DNA of 64,000 bases from an uncultured Sphaerochaeta sp. (GTDB taxonomy: Bacteria; Spirochaetota; Spirochaetia; Sphaerochaetales; Sphaerochaetaceae), in the NCBI RefSeq assembly GCF_963666015.1, contig NZ_OY762555.1:1364001-1428000 (forward strand), written 5' to 3'. This document shows positions 7,867 through 16,120 of the stretch, in pieces. Every line of letters begins with the position of its first letter. Position 1 is the stretch's first letter. Both the position numbers and the translations under genes were made by a program. A model generated the notes under the pieces. That model saw nothing but the letters and a program-made list of their open reading frames with translations. It did no database searches and was not told where the DNA came from.

Positions 7867-8805
7867 TTACTTGTCGGCCAGGACGCTCCTGACCTTCTTC
7901 GCGACATCCTCTGCTTCCAGGCCATAGTGCCTGAGCAGGATCTCGTAGTTCTCCGCACTGGTGCCGTAGCGGTCTCCAACCCCAAGCATCTCGATGGGGA
8001 GGCGACTCTTGCCCAGCGCCTGGCACACCACGCTGCCGAGGCCCCCGATCACATTGTGCTCCTCGGCGGTAACCACGCCCTTCACGCCCTCGCAGTAGCC
8101 GAGCAGGGCCTCGGTGTCCAGCGGCTTGATCGTCGACACGTTGACCACTCTCGCAGAGATGCCTTCCTTTTCCAGGATCTTGGCAGCCTCCATCGACTGC
8201 TGCACCATCACACCGGTTGCGAAGATCACCACGTCCCCTCCGTCCACCATCTGGGTCATCTTGCCGATGTGGTACTCCTCATCGGGGTCAGTGACGACCG
8301 GCAGGTCGTTTCGGTTGATGCGCAGGTACATCGGTCCCTTCTCTTCCACCATCGCCCTGACCATCTTCTCGGTCTCCACTGCATCACAGGGGCTGAGCAC
8401 GGTCATGTGCGGCAGCACCTGCATCAGGGCGATGTCGTCGATGCTCTGGTGCGTCTTGCCGTCACCATAGTCGGACAGTCCTGCACTGGATCCACAGATC
8501 TTCACATTCAGGTTGGCAATTGTCACAGAGGAGCGGATCTGGTCGTATGCACGACCGGAGGCAAATACTGCAAAGGAGTTCATGAACGGGATCTTCCCAG
8601 TCAGGGAGAGCCCTGCAGATACCGATGCCATGTTCTGTTCCGCGATCCCCATCTGGAAGTAGCGCTCCGGATACTCGGCGGCAAACAACTTGCTCATCGT
8701 CGAGTTGCCCAGATCGGCTTCCAGCATCACGATATCCTTGTTGTCCTTTCCCAGCTCGACCAGGGTCTCGCCGTAGGTTGTTCTCAGGCTGTCGGTCGTT
8801 CTCAT
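7867..8805 (-). CDS. Transketolase, C-terminal subunit, copy B
   Basis: A 312-residue protein nearly identical to the one encoded at 119-1057, including the GIAEQNM glutamate. The few differences are conservative (for example AKILEKEG for ARILAQEG). ATG 8803-8805 has AGGAGG upstream and overlaps the N-terminal subunit stop as ATGA. It would assemble with the product of 8802-9650, and given the similarity the halves of copies A and B could probably exchange partners (inference). It lies 11 bp before garR. Confidence 0.93.
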   Translation of the reverse strand: MRTTDSLRTTYGETLVELGKDNKDIVMLEADLGNSTMSKLFAAEYPERYFQMGIAEQNMASVSAGLSLTGKIPFMNSFAVFASGRAYDQIRSSVTIANLNVKICGSSAGLSDYGDGKTHQSIDDIALMQVLPHMTVLSPCDAVETEKMVRAMVEEKGPMYLRINRNDLPVVTDPDEEYHIGKMTQMVDGGDVVIFATGVMVQQSMEAAKILEKEGISARVVNVSTIKPLDTEALLGYCEGVKGVVTAEEHNVIGGLGSVVCQALGKSRLPIEMLGVGDRYGTSAENYEILLRHYGLEAEDVAKKVRSVLADK

Positions 8806-9650
8806 GCCTCTACCTCCTTCCTCATGTTGTCGATGCACTGCCATGCAATCTTGTACTCTTCCTCACTCATCGCCGCGTTGTGGTACTTGGCCTTGCCCTC
8901 CGCGAACGGGAAGCACTTGCCCTTCACCGTATGTGCCATGATCGCAGTCGGCCCTTCCTTGTATGCCTTTGCTGCATCCAGGGCCTCAAGGATCTGGACC
9001 ATGTCATGGCCGTCGATCTCGATCACGTTCCACCCGAAGGCCTTCCACTTCTCCACCAGGTTCTCGATCGGGAAGATCTCGGCTGTGGTGCTCGTCGCCT
9101 GCACGCCGTTCCAGTCCACGAATGCGGTAAGGTTGCTCGCCTTGAACACCGAGGCTGCCATCACGGCCTCCCACACCTGTCCCTCTGCAAGCTCCCCGTC
9201 CCCCAGGATCGTGTACACGCGGCTCTCGCTCTTATCCAGGGCAAGGCCGAGGGCGACACCCAGGGATACCGACAGTCCCTGTCCCAGGCTCCCGGTCACC
9301 GCCTCGATGCCCGGGGTCTTGTCCATGTCCGGGTGTCCCTGCAGGATCCCCTCGAAGGTCTTCACCTTGCCCAGCTCGCTGCGGTCGAAGTACCCCAGCT
9401 CGGCAAGGCATGCATACTGCACCAAGACCGCGTGCCCCTTGCTCATGATCAGCCGGTCACGGCTTGGATCCTTCGGGTCGTCCTTGTTCACCTTCATCGT
9501 GTGGAAGTACAGGGCCGCCATCACATCCGCTATCGAGCTGCTGCCGCCAAGGTGCCCCACCTTGCCCGGGGGGATCATCTCCAGGATGTTTGCCCTTACC
9601 TGGATCGCCTTCAGCTGCAGTTCCTTCACCAATTCTTGAGAATAGTTCAT
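8802..9650 (-). CDS. Transketolase, N-terminal (ThDP-binding) subunit, copy B
   Basis: A 282-residue protein that differs from the copy A protein at only a few positions near the C-terminus (for example QILEALDAA for QVLGALDAA). GDG is at 150-152 and the same unusual DWNGVQATSTT loop follows. ATG 9648-9650 has the same AGGAGA site as copy A. About 110 bp without an evident gene or clear signal separate it from the upstream dehydrogenase (9651-9761). Confidence 0.93.
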   Translation of the reverse strand: MNYSQELVKELQLKAIQVRANILEMIPPGKVGHLGGSSSIADVMAALYFHTMKVNKDDPKDPSRDRLIMSKGHAVLVQYACLAELGYFDRSELGKVKTFEGILQGHPDMDKTPGIEAVTGSLGQGLSVSLGVALGLALDKSESRVYTILGDGELAEGQVWEAVMAASVFKASNLTAFVDWNGVQATSTTAEIFPIENLVEKWKAFGWNVIEIDGHDMVQILEALDAAKAYKEGPTAIMAHTVKGKCFPFAEGKAKYHNAAMSEEEYKIAWQCIDNMRKEVEA

Positions 9651-9761
9651 CTTCTCTCTCCTTAGCAATCTCAACACATACTTCAACTAATCTATTGTTG
9701 AAGCGGTATAGATCATCGGCAACAGCAGTATCAGGAGACACTAACTGTTACCCGAATCATC

Positions 9762-10790
9762 CTAACTTTCCAACATAACCTTCAGCATCTTGCCTTCCCG
9801 GTTGTTTTCCAAATCCTTGAAAGCCTGCACACCATCTTCCAGCTTATAGCTATGGGTGATGAGCGGCTTTATATTGATCTTTCTTTCACTTAAAAGTTTG
9901 AGGCTGTCTGCAAAACCATTGAGGTCATATACATAGTTGCCCTTGATCTTCAGTTCTCGGGTAACAATATCCTGCATATTGACTTCAATTATTTTCTGGG
10001 CATTTCCAATCCAGACCGCAGTTCCACCAATCTTCAAGCACTCGAGTGAGTTCTTTGCCGTCGGTGCAATCCCTACCGCCTCGATGGAAAAATCAATCAT
10101 CTTGCCTGAGGTAATGGTTGCAATCTCTGCAAGGAAGTCCTGGGTTCGGGGATTCACCAAGTAATCGGCTCCCAGTTCCTTAGCAATGCCAAGGCGGAAA
10201 TCAGTAGCATCACTGACGATGACATGCTTTGCCCCACGATATTTCAGCAATGCAAGAGCCATCAGGCCAATGGTACCCGCCCCGATAATCAAGGTGTAGT
10301 CAGCCTCTGCAAGTTCAGCATCGCTGATCTTGAAGACCGAGCGATATGCAACTGCCAAAGGTTCTGTGAAGGCAGCTTCGTTGAAGCTGATACCATCAAA
10401 TGGAAGGAGGTATTTCTCCTCGATGGTTACATATTCACACATGGAACCATCGACATCGAGCACTCCCATGCAGATACCTTCCGGGCATACATTCACCATA
10501 CCCTTCCTACAGAATTCACAAACACCGCAGTAGGGCTTCGGGAAGACAACCACTTTCTGCCCTTCCTGAAATTTGCCACCCTTCGGAACCTGGGCAACCA
10601 CACCGCTGAACTCATGCCCCATAATCATGGGAGGAGTTCTACGGCCGGTCTTTCCCATATATCCTTCAAAGTCAGAACCACAGATTCCGTTGGACTTAAC
10701 CTGTATCAAGTACTCATTCTCGGAGGGAACAGGTGTAGGAACTTCCCTAAGCACCATCTGTTTCTCTCCTACGTAATATAAAGATTTCAT
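9762..10790 (-). CDS. Zinc-dependent alcohol/polyol dehydrogenase (MDR family)
   Basis: A 342-residue medium-chain dehydrogenase. Catalytic-zinc ligands are in GICGSD and GHE; the structural-zinc loop has four cysteines (YCGVCEFCRKGMVNVC). The NAD-binding GAGTIGLMALALL motif lies near the middle. It resembles galactitol-1-phosphate, threonine and sorbitol dehydrogenases. ATG 10788-10790 begins MKSLYYVGE. It lies 24 bp downstream of dctM and before the transketolase pair, the same slot the SDR holds in the parallel operon. I infer that it oxidises the TRAP-imported hydroxy acid to a keto acid; the substrate is not known. Confidence 0.9.
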   Translation of the reverse strand: MKSLYYVGEKQMVLREVPTPVPSENEYLIQVKSNGICGSDFEGYMGKTGRRTPPMIMGHEFSGVVAQVPKGGKFQEGQKVVVFPKPYCGVCEFCRKGMVNVCPEGICMGVLDVDGSMCEYVTIEEKYLLPFDGISFNEAAFTEPLAVAYRSVFKISDAELAEADYTLIIGAGTIGLMALALLKYRGAKHVIVSDATDFRLGIAKELGADYLVNPRTQDFLAEIATITSGKMIDFSIEAVGIAPTAKNSLECLKIGGTAVWIGNAQKIIEVNMQDIVTRELKIKGNYVYDLNGFADSLKLLSERKINIKPLITHSYKLEDGVQAFKDLENNREGKMLKVMLES

Positions 10791-10814
10791 GTAATAACCC
10801 TTCTTCTCTATCTC

Positions 10815-12098
10815 TTAATAAATATACCCAAGCAGACGTGGAACGATCAGCGTCAGCTCCGGAATGTATGTCAGGAACATCAGTGCAATCAACTCAACTC
10901 CAATGAACGGCAGTACTGCCTTGGAAATCTTCTCGATACTTAGCTTGGCTATCGGTGCCGCTGCATAGAGACATGTACCTACCGGAGGCGTAATAAGGCC
11001 GAAATTGAGGTTGACCAACATCACGATTGCAAAGTGCAATGGTTGAATTCCATAGGTTAGTGCTATTGGGAGGAAAATCGGGGCCAAGATCAAAACACTG
11101 GCACCCGGATCCATGATCATGCCCATGAACAACAGGAATACGTTAACCATCAACAGGAATACAATCTTATTGGAGGTAAGATTCAGCATGAAGTTTGCAA
11201 TCAAGCTGGGGATTCTTTCGATTGCAAGAACCTGACCAAAGAGGTTTGCCAATGCAATAACAAGCAACGTTACTGAAGAGGTAACCGCTGCGCTGAGGAA
11301 GCTGTCAAAGACTTCCTTCAGACTCATCGTCTTGAGCAGGAAGAGTCCCGCTATAATTGCATACAGACAAGCAATAACAGCAGCTTCGGTTGGGGTAAAG
11401 TATCCACTAAAGATACCGATGACCAGGATTGCTGGGCACATCAGTCCAATAATGGACTCTTTCATTGTATAGATTACTTCCTTCATCGGGATCTTATTGG
11501 TTCTTCGGGGATGGTTATGCTTCTTTGCATAGTAATAAGAGAGAACCATCAGCGAGAATGCAACAAGGATGCCAGGTAGATACCCAGCTGCAAACAATGC
11601 TCCAACCGACTCACCGGTAGCCATGGAGTAAATGACCATTACCACACTGGGGGGAATGATCGGACCAATAACCGAAGAGGCAACGGTAACTGCAGTCGCA
11701 TACTCAGCGGTATATCCCTCTTTTTCCATGGCAGGAATCAGGATAGAACCAAGAGCTGCAGTATCTGCAACACCACTACCGGTAATACCGGCAAAGAATA
11801 CGCTTGCCACAATATTGACCTGTGCGAGTGCACCAGGAATCCGTCCAACCAGAATATTGGAAAAGCTGATCAGCGCATCGGTAATCTTGGACCGGTTCAT
11901 CAACTCTCCTGCGAGAATAAAGAACGGGATGGCAAGCAAGATATAGTTATCAATGCCGCTATACATCTTCTGGCCGATCATGCTCAGAGGAATGTTTCCA
12001 AGAAACAAAAAGTAATACAGGCTGGATACGCCCAACACAAATGCAATGGGGATGCCTATAGCCAATGCAAGTATAAAAACAACTGCGATAATACCCAT
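10815..12098 (-). CDS. dctM: TRAP transporter large permease (DctM)
   Basis: A 427-residue membrane protein with about 12 hydrophobic segments and DctM-family features (AGELMNRSKITDALI, GPIIPPSVVMVIYSM, LNFGLITPPVGT). I start at ATG 12096-12098 (MGIIAVVF), which gives the normal family length and has GAGAGGA upstream. It forms the ion-driven channel with DctQ and receives ligand from DctP. The spacing to dctQ is 13 bp. Confidence 0.95.
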   Translation of the reverse strand: MGIIAVVFILALAIGIPIAFVLGVSSLYYFLFLGNIPLSMIGQKMYSGIDNYILLAIPFFILAGELMNRSKITDALISFSNILVGRIPGALAQVNIVASVFFAGITGSGVADTAALGSILIPAMEKEGYTAEYATAVTVASSVIGPIIPPSVVMVIYSMATGESVGALFAAGYLPGILVAFSLMVLSYYYAKKHNHPRRTNKIPMKEVIYTMKESIIGLMCPAILVIGIFSGYFTPTEAAVIACLYAIIAGLFLLKTMSLKEVFDSFLSAAVTSSVTLLVIALANLFGQVLAIERIPSLIANFMLNLTSNKIVFLLMVNVFLLFMGMIMDPGASVLILAPIFLPIALTYGIQPLHFAIVMLVNLNFGLITPPVGTCLYAAAPIAKLSIEKISKAVLPFIGVELIALMFLTYIPELTLIVPRLLGYIY

Positions 12099-12111
12099 AG
12101 TGTCCTCTCCC

Positions 12112-12660
12112 CTAACTTCCGATTGTCTTTCCAGCAATGCCTTTGCTGGTAAGTAAGTCACCTAATCCCCAAGCCAGATGAAAAAACATCATAAAGAAAG
12201 AGGCAGGGATCATCATTTTCACATACTTCATGGAGAAAGGAAGAATGTCACCACGAATACGGACTGCTTTCACGGCAGCCTCATAACTGTTCATAAAGAA
12301 ATAGACAACAGAGAACATCAGCACGAGATAGGCTACGACAGCTACAATCTTTGCAATCTTCGCTGGAAGTATGGTGACAATGATATTGACACCTGAATGC
12401 TGCTTGTTTCTCAATGCGGCACTTGCCCCGATGTAGGTAAGGCTTACCAAACCCCATCTTGCCAACTCTTCTGTCCAGGAAAAACGCAAACTAGTGAACC
12501 TAGCAATAACCCCAAGGGTGATAATGAAAAATACACCAATCAGGATAGCAGTCGCTATATAGGTTGCAATTTTTCCAAGGACCCAACTGATCCTATCCAG
12601 TACTTTAACCACTTTGAACCTCACATAGTTGACGACCGTCTCATGAGAGACGATCGTCAT
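12112..12660 (-). CDS. dctQ: TRAP transporter small permease (DctQ)
   Basis: A 182-residue protein with four predicted membrane helices and the DctQ signature around FSWTEELARWGLVSLTYIGAS followed by KQHSGVNI. ATG 12658-12660 lies 19 bp past the dctP stop; the nearest Shine-Dalgarno-like element (AGAAGG) is rather far upstream, so the exact start is slightly uncertain. Confidence 0.93.
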   Translation of the reverse strand: MTIVSHETVVNYVRFKVVKVLDRISWVLGKIATYIATAILIGVFFIITLGVIARFTSLRFSWTEELARWGLVSLTYIGASAALRNKQHSGVNIIVTILPAKIAKIVAVVAYLVLMFSVVYFFMNSYEAAVKAVRIRGDILPFSMKYVKMMIPASFFMMFFHLAWGLGDLLTSKGIAGKTIGS

Positions 12661-12679
12661 TACTCAAATAATTACCTTC

Positions 12680-13861
12680 TTACCAACCAAACTTGGCTTC
12701 AGATTTCTTCACTTCTGCGAGGAACTCATCAACGATCTCATCGCCAACCTCACCTCTGAGCCAATCATAGGTAGGAGCAGCTGCTTCCTTGAAGAGTTCA
12801 AGTTCCTCAGCTGTCGGTACATATACTTCCATGGTGTTCTTGACTGCTTCAAAGTCAAGGACGCGGGAAGCAAGGGCCTCAGATGCACGGTCTGCAGTCT
12901 GTGCGTGATAGGCAGCAATCTCGATGATGTGCTGATACTCAGCAGGCAGTGAATTCCAGAAATCGGAGTTGATCAAGACAAAGTTCTCACTCCAGGTGTG
13001 ACCATCAAGGGTGATGTACTTCTGTACCTCGTTCCACTTATTGGCTGCAATGTTCCAGATAGGGTTCTCCTGTCCATCAACAACACCAGTCTGACAAGCG
13101 GTGTAGATCTCTCCGGAAGCAAGAGGAGTTGCGGCAGCACCCATTGCTTCAACCATCTTCACGTAGATGGGGCTCTGCATAACACGGAACTTCAAGCCCT
13201 TCATGTCAGCAGGTGTGCGGATTGGACGCACGTTGTTGGTGAAGTGACGGGTACCATTCTGGCCAACAGAAAGCATCTTAAGGCCACTGATTTCTTCAAG
13301 CTCAGCTGTCATCTCTTTCCAGAGATCACTGGTGTCAAAGAAATCCCATGCAATCTCATCACTCTTGAATACGTACGGGAGGAAGATAACCTGGGTTTCA
13401 GGCATCAGGGAAGAGATTGTACCAGTAGTGGTTACCATCTCAATACCGCCGCTCATTGCCATCTCCATGGTGGCTTTGGTATCGCCAAGAGCATTACCAG
13501 GATAGAGCTCAACTGCGACCTTACCATTCGAGTTCGACTCTACGATACTCTTGAAGACCAGGCCATAGGCGTGCTCTGGGAGCGGGGTCTTCGAGATGTT
13601 TGGCCAGGTGGCTGCATCATAGTAAGCAAAGCGAATCGTGTAGTCAGGGTCTACTGTTCTGACCTCTTTTTTCACAGACACTGCAATTTTCTCTTCAGCA
13701 GCGGGAGCCGCAGAAGTTGCAGTAGTAGAAGAGGTCTGAGCAGTAGTAGCGGCAGGCATGGTCCCTGCGGTGCTTGCTGCGGCAGTTGCCTTCTTTTCAC
13801 AACCAATGAACAAGAAGGAAACAATCATGACGAGTAAAAATACAGTCATCATTTTTTTCAT
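12680..13861 (-). CDS. dctP: TRAP transporter solute-binding protein (DctP), lipoprotein
   Basis: A 393-residue binding protein with a lipoprotein signal (lipobox LFIGC, Cys near residue 21) followed by an Ala/Thr/Ser-rich linker to about residue 55. The DctP core includes GLKFRVMQSPIYVKMVEAMGA, and the Arg of FRVM is the family carboxylate-anchoring residue. The family mostly binds organic and sugar acids. It is the first gene of the operon; its promoter at 13901-13929 overlaps a candidate GntR operator. No stem-loop follows this gene, unlike the other binding-protein genes here. Confidence 0.94.
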   Translation of the reverse strand: MKKMMTVFLLVMIVSFLFIGCEKKATAAASTAGTMPAATTAQTSSTTATSAAPAAEEKIAVSVKKEVRTVDPDYTIRFAYYDAATWPNISKTPLPEHAYGLVFKSIVESNSNGKVAVELYPGNALGDTKATMEMAMSGGIEMVTTTGTISSLMPETQVIFLPYVFKSDEIAWDFFDTSDLWKEMTAELEEISGLKMLSVGQNGTRHFTNNVRPIRTPADMKGLKFRVMQSPIYVKMVEAMGAAATPLASGEIYTACQTGVVDGQENPIWNIAANKWNEVQKYITLDGHTWSENFVLINSDFWNSLPAEYQHIIEIAAYHAQTADRASEALASRVLDFEAVKNTMEVYVPTAEELELFKEAAAPTYDWLRGEVGDEIVDEFLAEVKKSEAKFGW

Positions 13862-13896
13862 AATTTTAGAATCTCCTTTTAGGAATCAAGCAATAG

Positions 13897-13929
13897 ACTT
13901 ATCTTACAAGTGAAATATGCATCTGTAAA
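13897..13929 (-). promoter_or_regulatory. dctP promoter with overlapping GntR operator
   Basis: On the minus strand TTTACA (13924-13929) and TAAGAT (13901-13906) are 17 bases apart. The pseudo-palindrome ACTTGTAAGATAAGT (13897-13911) covers the -10 element. It matches 13 of 15 bases of the element in front of the divergent GntR gene (14052-14066). A repressor bound here would block transcription. Confidence 0.65.
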
Positions 13930-14033
13930 GAAAAATCTATACTTTTTTTCACATATGTATATAATTCATTATTATTATATGATTTATACTATCTTTAACA
14001 GTCATTAATTTTATATTTATCGATAAATTTTAC

Positions 14034-14066
14034 TTGCATAATATTCGAATAACTTGTATTATAAGT
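14034..14066 (+). promoter_or_regulatory. Promoter and operator of the GntR gene at 14088
   Basis: TTGCAT (14034-14039) and TATTAT (14057-14062) are 17 bases apart. ACTTGTATTATAAGT (14052-14066), an imperfect palindrome, covers the -10 element. The copy at 13897-13911 lies in the divergent dctP promoter, suggesting one regulator controls both genes. Confidence 0.65.
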
Positions 14067-14087
14067 TTAAAGTGAGGTAGAAAAAAA

Positions 14088-14816
14088 ATGAGATCTGGAG
14101 ATAATAAAGGACAGTCCTTACGGGTACAAATATTTGAGAAACTAAAGAACAGGATTGAGGCAGGGACCTGGGAGGTTGGGAGTAAGTTTCCTTCGGAAAA
14201 CCAACTCTGTAATGAGTATAATGTAAGTAGAGTTACCATCCGCGCAGCCATCCAGCAACTTGAAGCTGTCGGTCTGGTACAGACCCATCAGGGAGGGAGA
14301 ACCGTTGTAGTTCGCACCCATGTCAGGGGAGCAGTCTCTGTCCTGAATCCACTGCAAATTTCCAATCATGAAATTAATATTGTGAAGGTACTCGAATATC
14401 GTATGGTTGTTGAGAAAGGTACCATCGGCCTCGCTGTACAACACATCACCGAGGATGATCTCATCGCTTTGGAAGAGATCTTCAACATGATGCTCGTCCA
14501 CCATGATGACATCAAGAAATTCTCTCAGGCTGACTATCTCTTTCATAGGAAAATTGCTGAATCATCCAAGAATGAGATTCTCATTCAGGCTAACCAAGGC
14601 ATAGAGGAGGTACTCTCTTCCACAATGGACACCATTGTCAGCCTGCTTGGATGTGCGATTGGTATTAGATACCACCGCCTCCTTCTTGCTGCTCTTCGCG
14701 TTCACGACAAAGCGACCTGCGAGCAGCTCATGGAAGAGCACCTGCAAGCCACCATCGATGGAATCAAAAACTTTCTAGAAATCTCCAAAGACCCTAAAGA
14801 AGACGAGGGAGAATAA
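14088..14816 (+). CDS. GntR-family (FadR subfamily) transcriptional regulator
   Basis: A 242-residue regulator with a winged helix (KFPSENQLCNEYNVSRVTIR at about 44-63) and a C-terminal FCD helical ligand domain (LEYRMVVEKGTIGLAV, DYLFHRKIAESSKN, YHRLLLAALRVHDKATCEQLMEEHL). It is divergently transcribed from dctP and probably represses dctPQM, the dehydrogenase, the transketolase and garR, as well as itself. The ligand is likely a sugar acid or its keto form (inference). The gene ends 7 bp before the convergent gamma-subunit gene. Confidence 0.9.
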   Translation: MRSGDNKGQSLRVQIFEKLKNRIEAGTWEVGSKFPSENQLCNEYNVSRVTIRAAIQQLEAVGLVQTHQGGRTVVVRTHVRGAVSVLNPLQISNHEINIVKVLEYRMVVEKGTIGLAVQHITEDDLIALEEIFNMMLVHHDDIKKFSQADYLFHRKIAESSKNEILIQANQGIEEVLSSTMDTIVSLLGCAIGIRYHRLLLAALRVHDKATCEQLMEEHLQATIDGIKNFLEISKDPKEDEGE

Positions 14817-14823
14817 ATGAGAT

Positions 14824-14949
14824 TCACTCAGTTTTCTGTTTATGCTTACCAAGAAAAAGCAGCACCAGAAATATGATCAAGATGACCACGAAGATGGCCA
14901 GCATTCCTTGTCCCATCAATGTGAGGGATTTTGAAAAGATTGACTGCAT
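14824..14949 (-). CDS. Minimal OadG-like gamma subunit of a sodium-pump decarboxylase
   Basis: A 41-residue protein with one transmembrane helix. It starts at ATG 14947-14949 behind a strong AGGAGGAGG site, 10 bp after the beta-subunit stop. The pattern LTLMGQGMLAIFVVILIIFL is typical of the N-terminal membrane anchor of OadG, which tethers the soluble carboxyltransferase to the membrane. Known gamma subunits are usually about 80 residues or more with a soluble tail; here only a short KHKQKTE end remains. It is too small for many gene callers. Confidence 0.75.
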   Translation of the reverse strand: MQSIFSKSLTLMGQGMLAIFVVILIIFLVLLFLGKHKQKTE

Positions 14950-14959
14950 ATGCCTCCTC

Positions 14960-16096
14960 CTACAACAATCCTGGGACCAAGCCCAGGATGACACCGCCGG
15001 CGATGACCGACGCAATCTGCCCAGCGACATTTGCCCCAACGGCATGCATCAACAGATGGTTCTGCGGATCTGCTTGCTGACCAAGCCGCTGAATGACCCT
15101 TGCGGACATGGGGAAGGCAGAAATACCGGCAGCTCCAACCATTGGGTTAACCTTCTGCTTCACAAACAAGTTCAAGATCTTGGCGAAGACAACACCGGCG
15201 ATGGTATCAAAGATGAAGGCAAGCAAACCGAGGCCCATGATCATGATGGTCTGGATTGTAACAAACGATTCAGCTTTCATCGTAGATGCAATCGTGATAC
15301 CGAGCAACAGCGTAATCAGGTTTACCAAGACGGTTTGCGCAGCGGTAGAGAGCGTATCCAGAACGGTACACTCCCTGATCAGGTTACCGAACATCAGCAT
15401 CCCTACCAAGGAAACAGAAGCAGGGGCTACGTAACCTGCCACCACGGTGACGATGATCGGGAAAAGAATCTTAGCACGCTTGGATACTGAACGGGGATTG
15501 TAAGGCATCTTGATCATTCGTTCATTCTTGGTGGTCACCAGCTTGATGGCAAACGGCTGTATGATCGGAACCATGGCCATATAGGAATACGCTGCAATGG
15601 CGATCGGGCCTACATACTTGCTCCCAAGCACCTGTGATACAAGGATTGATGTTGGTCCATCAGCAGCCCCTATGATACCAATCGAGGCTGCATCAATAAG
15701 GTTGAAACCAAGCAAGGTAGCCACGCTGATGGTGGCGAAGATTCCCCACTGGGCAGCAGCCCCAAAGAGGATCAGCTTCGGATTGGCCAAGAGAGGACCG
15801 AAGTCGATCATCGCCCCGATACCGATGAACAGCAGTAGGGGTAATGCCTCTGCCGACTCTATCCCCAGCTCAAAAAGCCAGTCAAGAATACCCGGCACCT
15901 CCCCAATTCCTTCCATCATCTGCGTGATGGCTCCAGAGAACGGCAAGTTGACCAGGATGGCACCAAAGCCCATGGGAAGCAAGAGCGAGGGCTCAAGTTT
16001 CTTTGCAATCGCAAGATAAATAAGAAGACCTCCCACACCAAACATCACCAGTTGCTTCCAGGTGGTGTTAAGAAGTCCTTCCAGCAAGAAGTCCAT
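14960..16096 (-). CDS. Sodium-translocating decarboxylase beta subunit (OadB/GcdB type)
   Basis: A 378-residue membrane protein with about nine hydrophobic segments and the OadB signatures: GIGAMIDFGPLLANP, GAADGPTSI and GNLIRECTVLDTL, regions that carry the sodium-site residues. The beta subunit decarboxylates carboxybiotin and pumps Na+ outward. I start it at ATG 16094-16096 (MDFLLEGLL), with GGAGG five bases upstream. The catalytic alpha subunit and biotin carrier are not in the window, so whether this serves oxaloacetate, methylmalonyl-CoA or glutaconyl-CoA cannot be told. Confidence 0.92.
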   Translation of the reverse strand: MDFLLEGLLNTTWKQLVMFGVGGLLIYLAIAKKLEPSLLLPMGFGAILVNLPFSGAITQMMEGIGEVPGILDWLFELGIESAEALPLLLFIGIGAMIDFGPLLANPKLILFGAAAQWGIFATISVATLLGFNLIDAASIGIIGAADGPTSILVSQVLGSKYVGPIAIAAYSYMAMVPIIQPFAIKLVTTKNERMIKMPYNPRSVSKRAKILFPIIVTVVAGYVAPASVSLVGMLMFGNLIRECTVLDTLSTAAQTVLVNLITLLLGITIASTMKAESFVTIQTIMIMGLGLLAFIFDTIAGVVFAKILNLFVKQKVNPMVGAAGISAFPMSARVIQRLGQQADPQNHLLMHAVGANVAGQIASVIAGGVILGLVPGLL

Positions 16097-16120
16097 AGAG
16101 AACCTCCGGGAAAAAGAATA

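Larger units (their letters stand above)
7750..9664. repeat. Direct repeat, copy B (transketolase-garR cassette)
   Basis: This block matches 1-1916 at an offset of 7748-7749 bp over garR (start), the C-terminal and N-terminal transketolase genes. The last 570 bases (9095-9664 against 1347-1916) show a single mismatch that I can find. The middle (about 8460-8720) differs at many synonymous positions. Identity ends just past the ribosome-binding site of the N-terminal subunit gene. Confidence 0.9.

Noticed and set aside
13240..13860. Ala/Thr/Ser-rich N-terminal segment of DctP as a frameshift artefact
   Set aside because: The lipobox precedes it and the frame is continuous into the conserved domain; such flexible linkers are normal in lipoprotein binding proteins.
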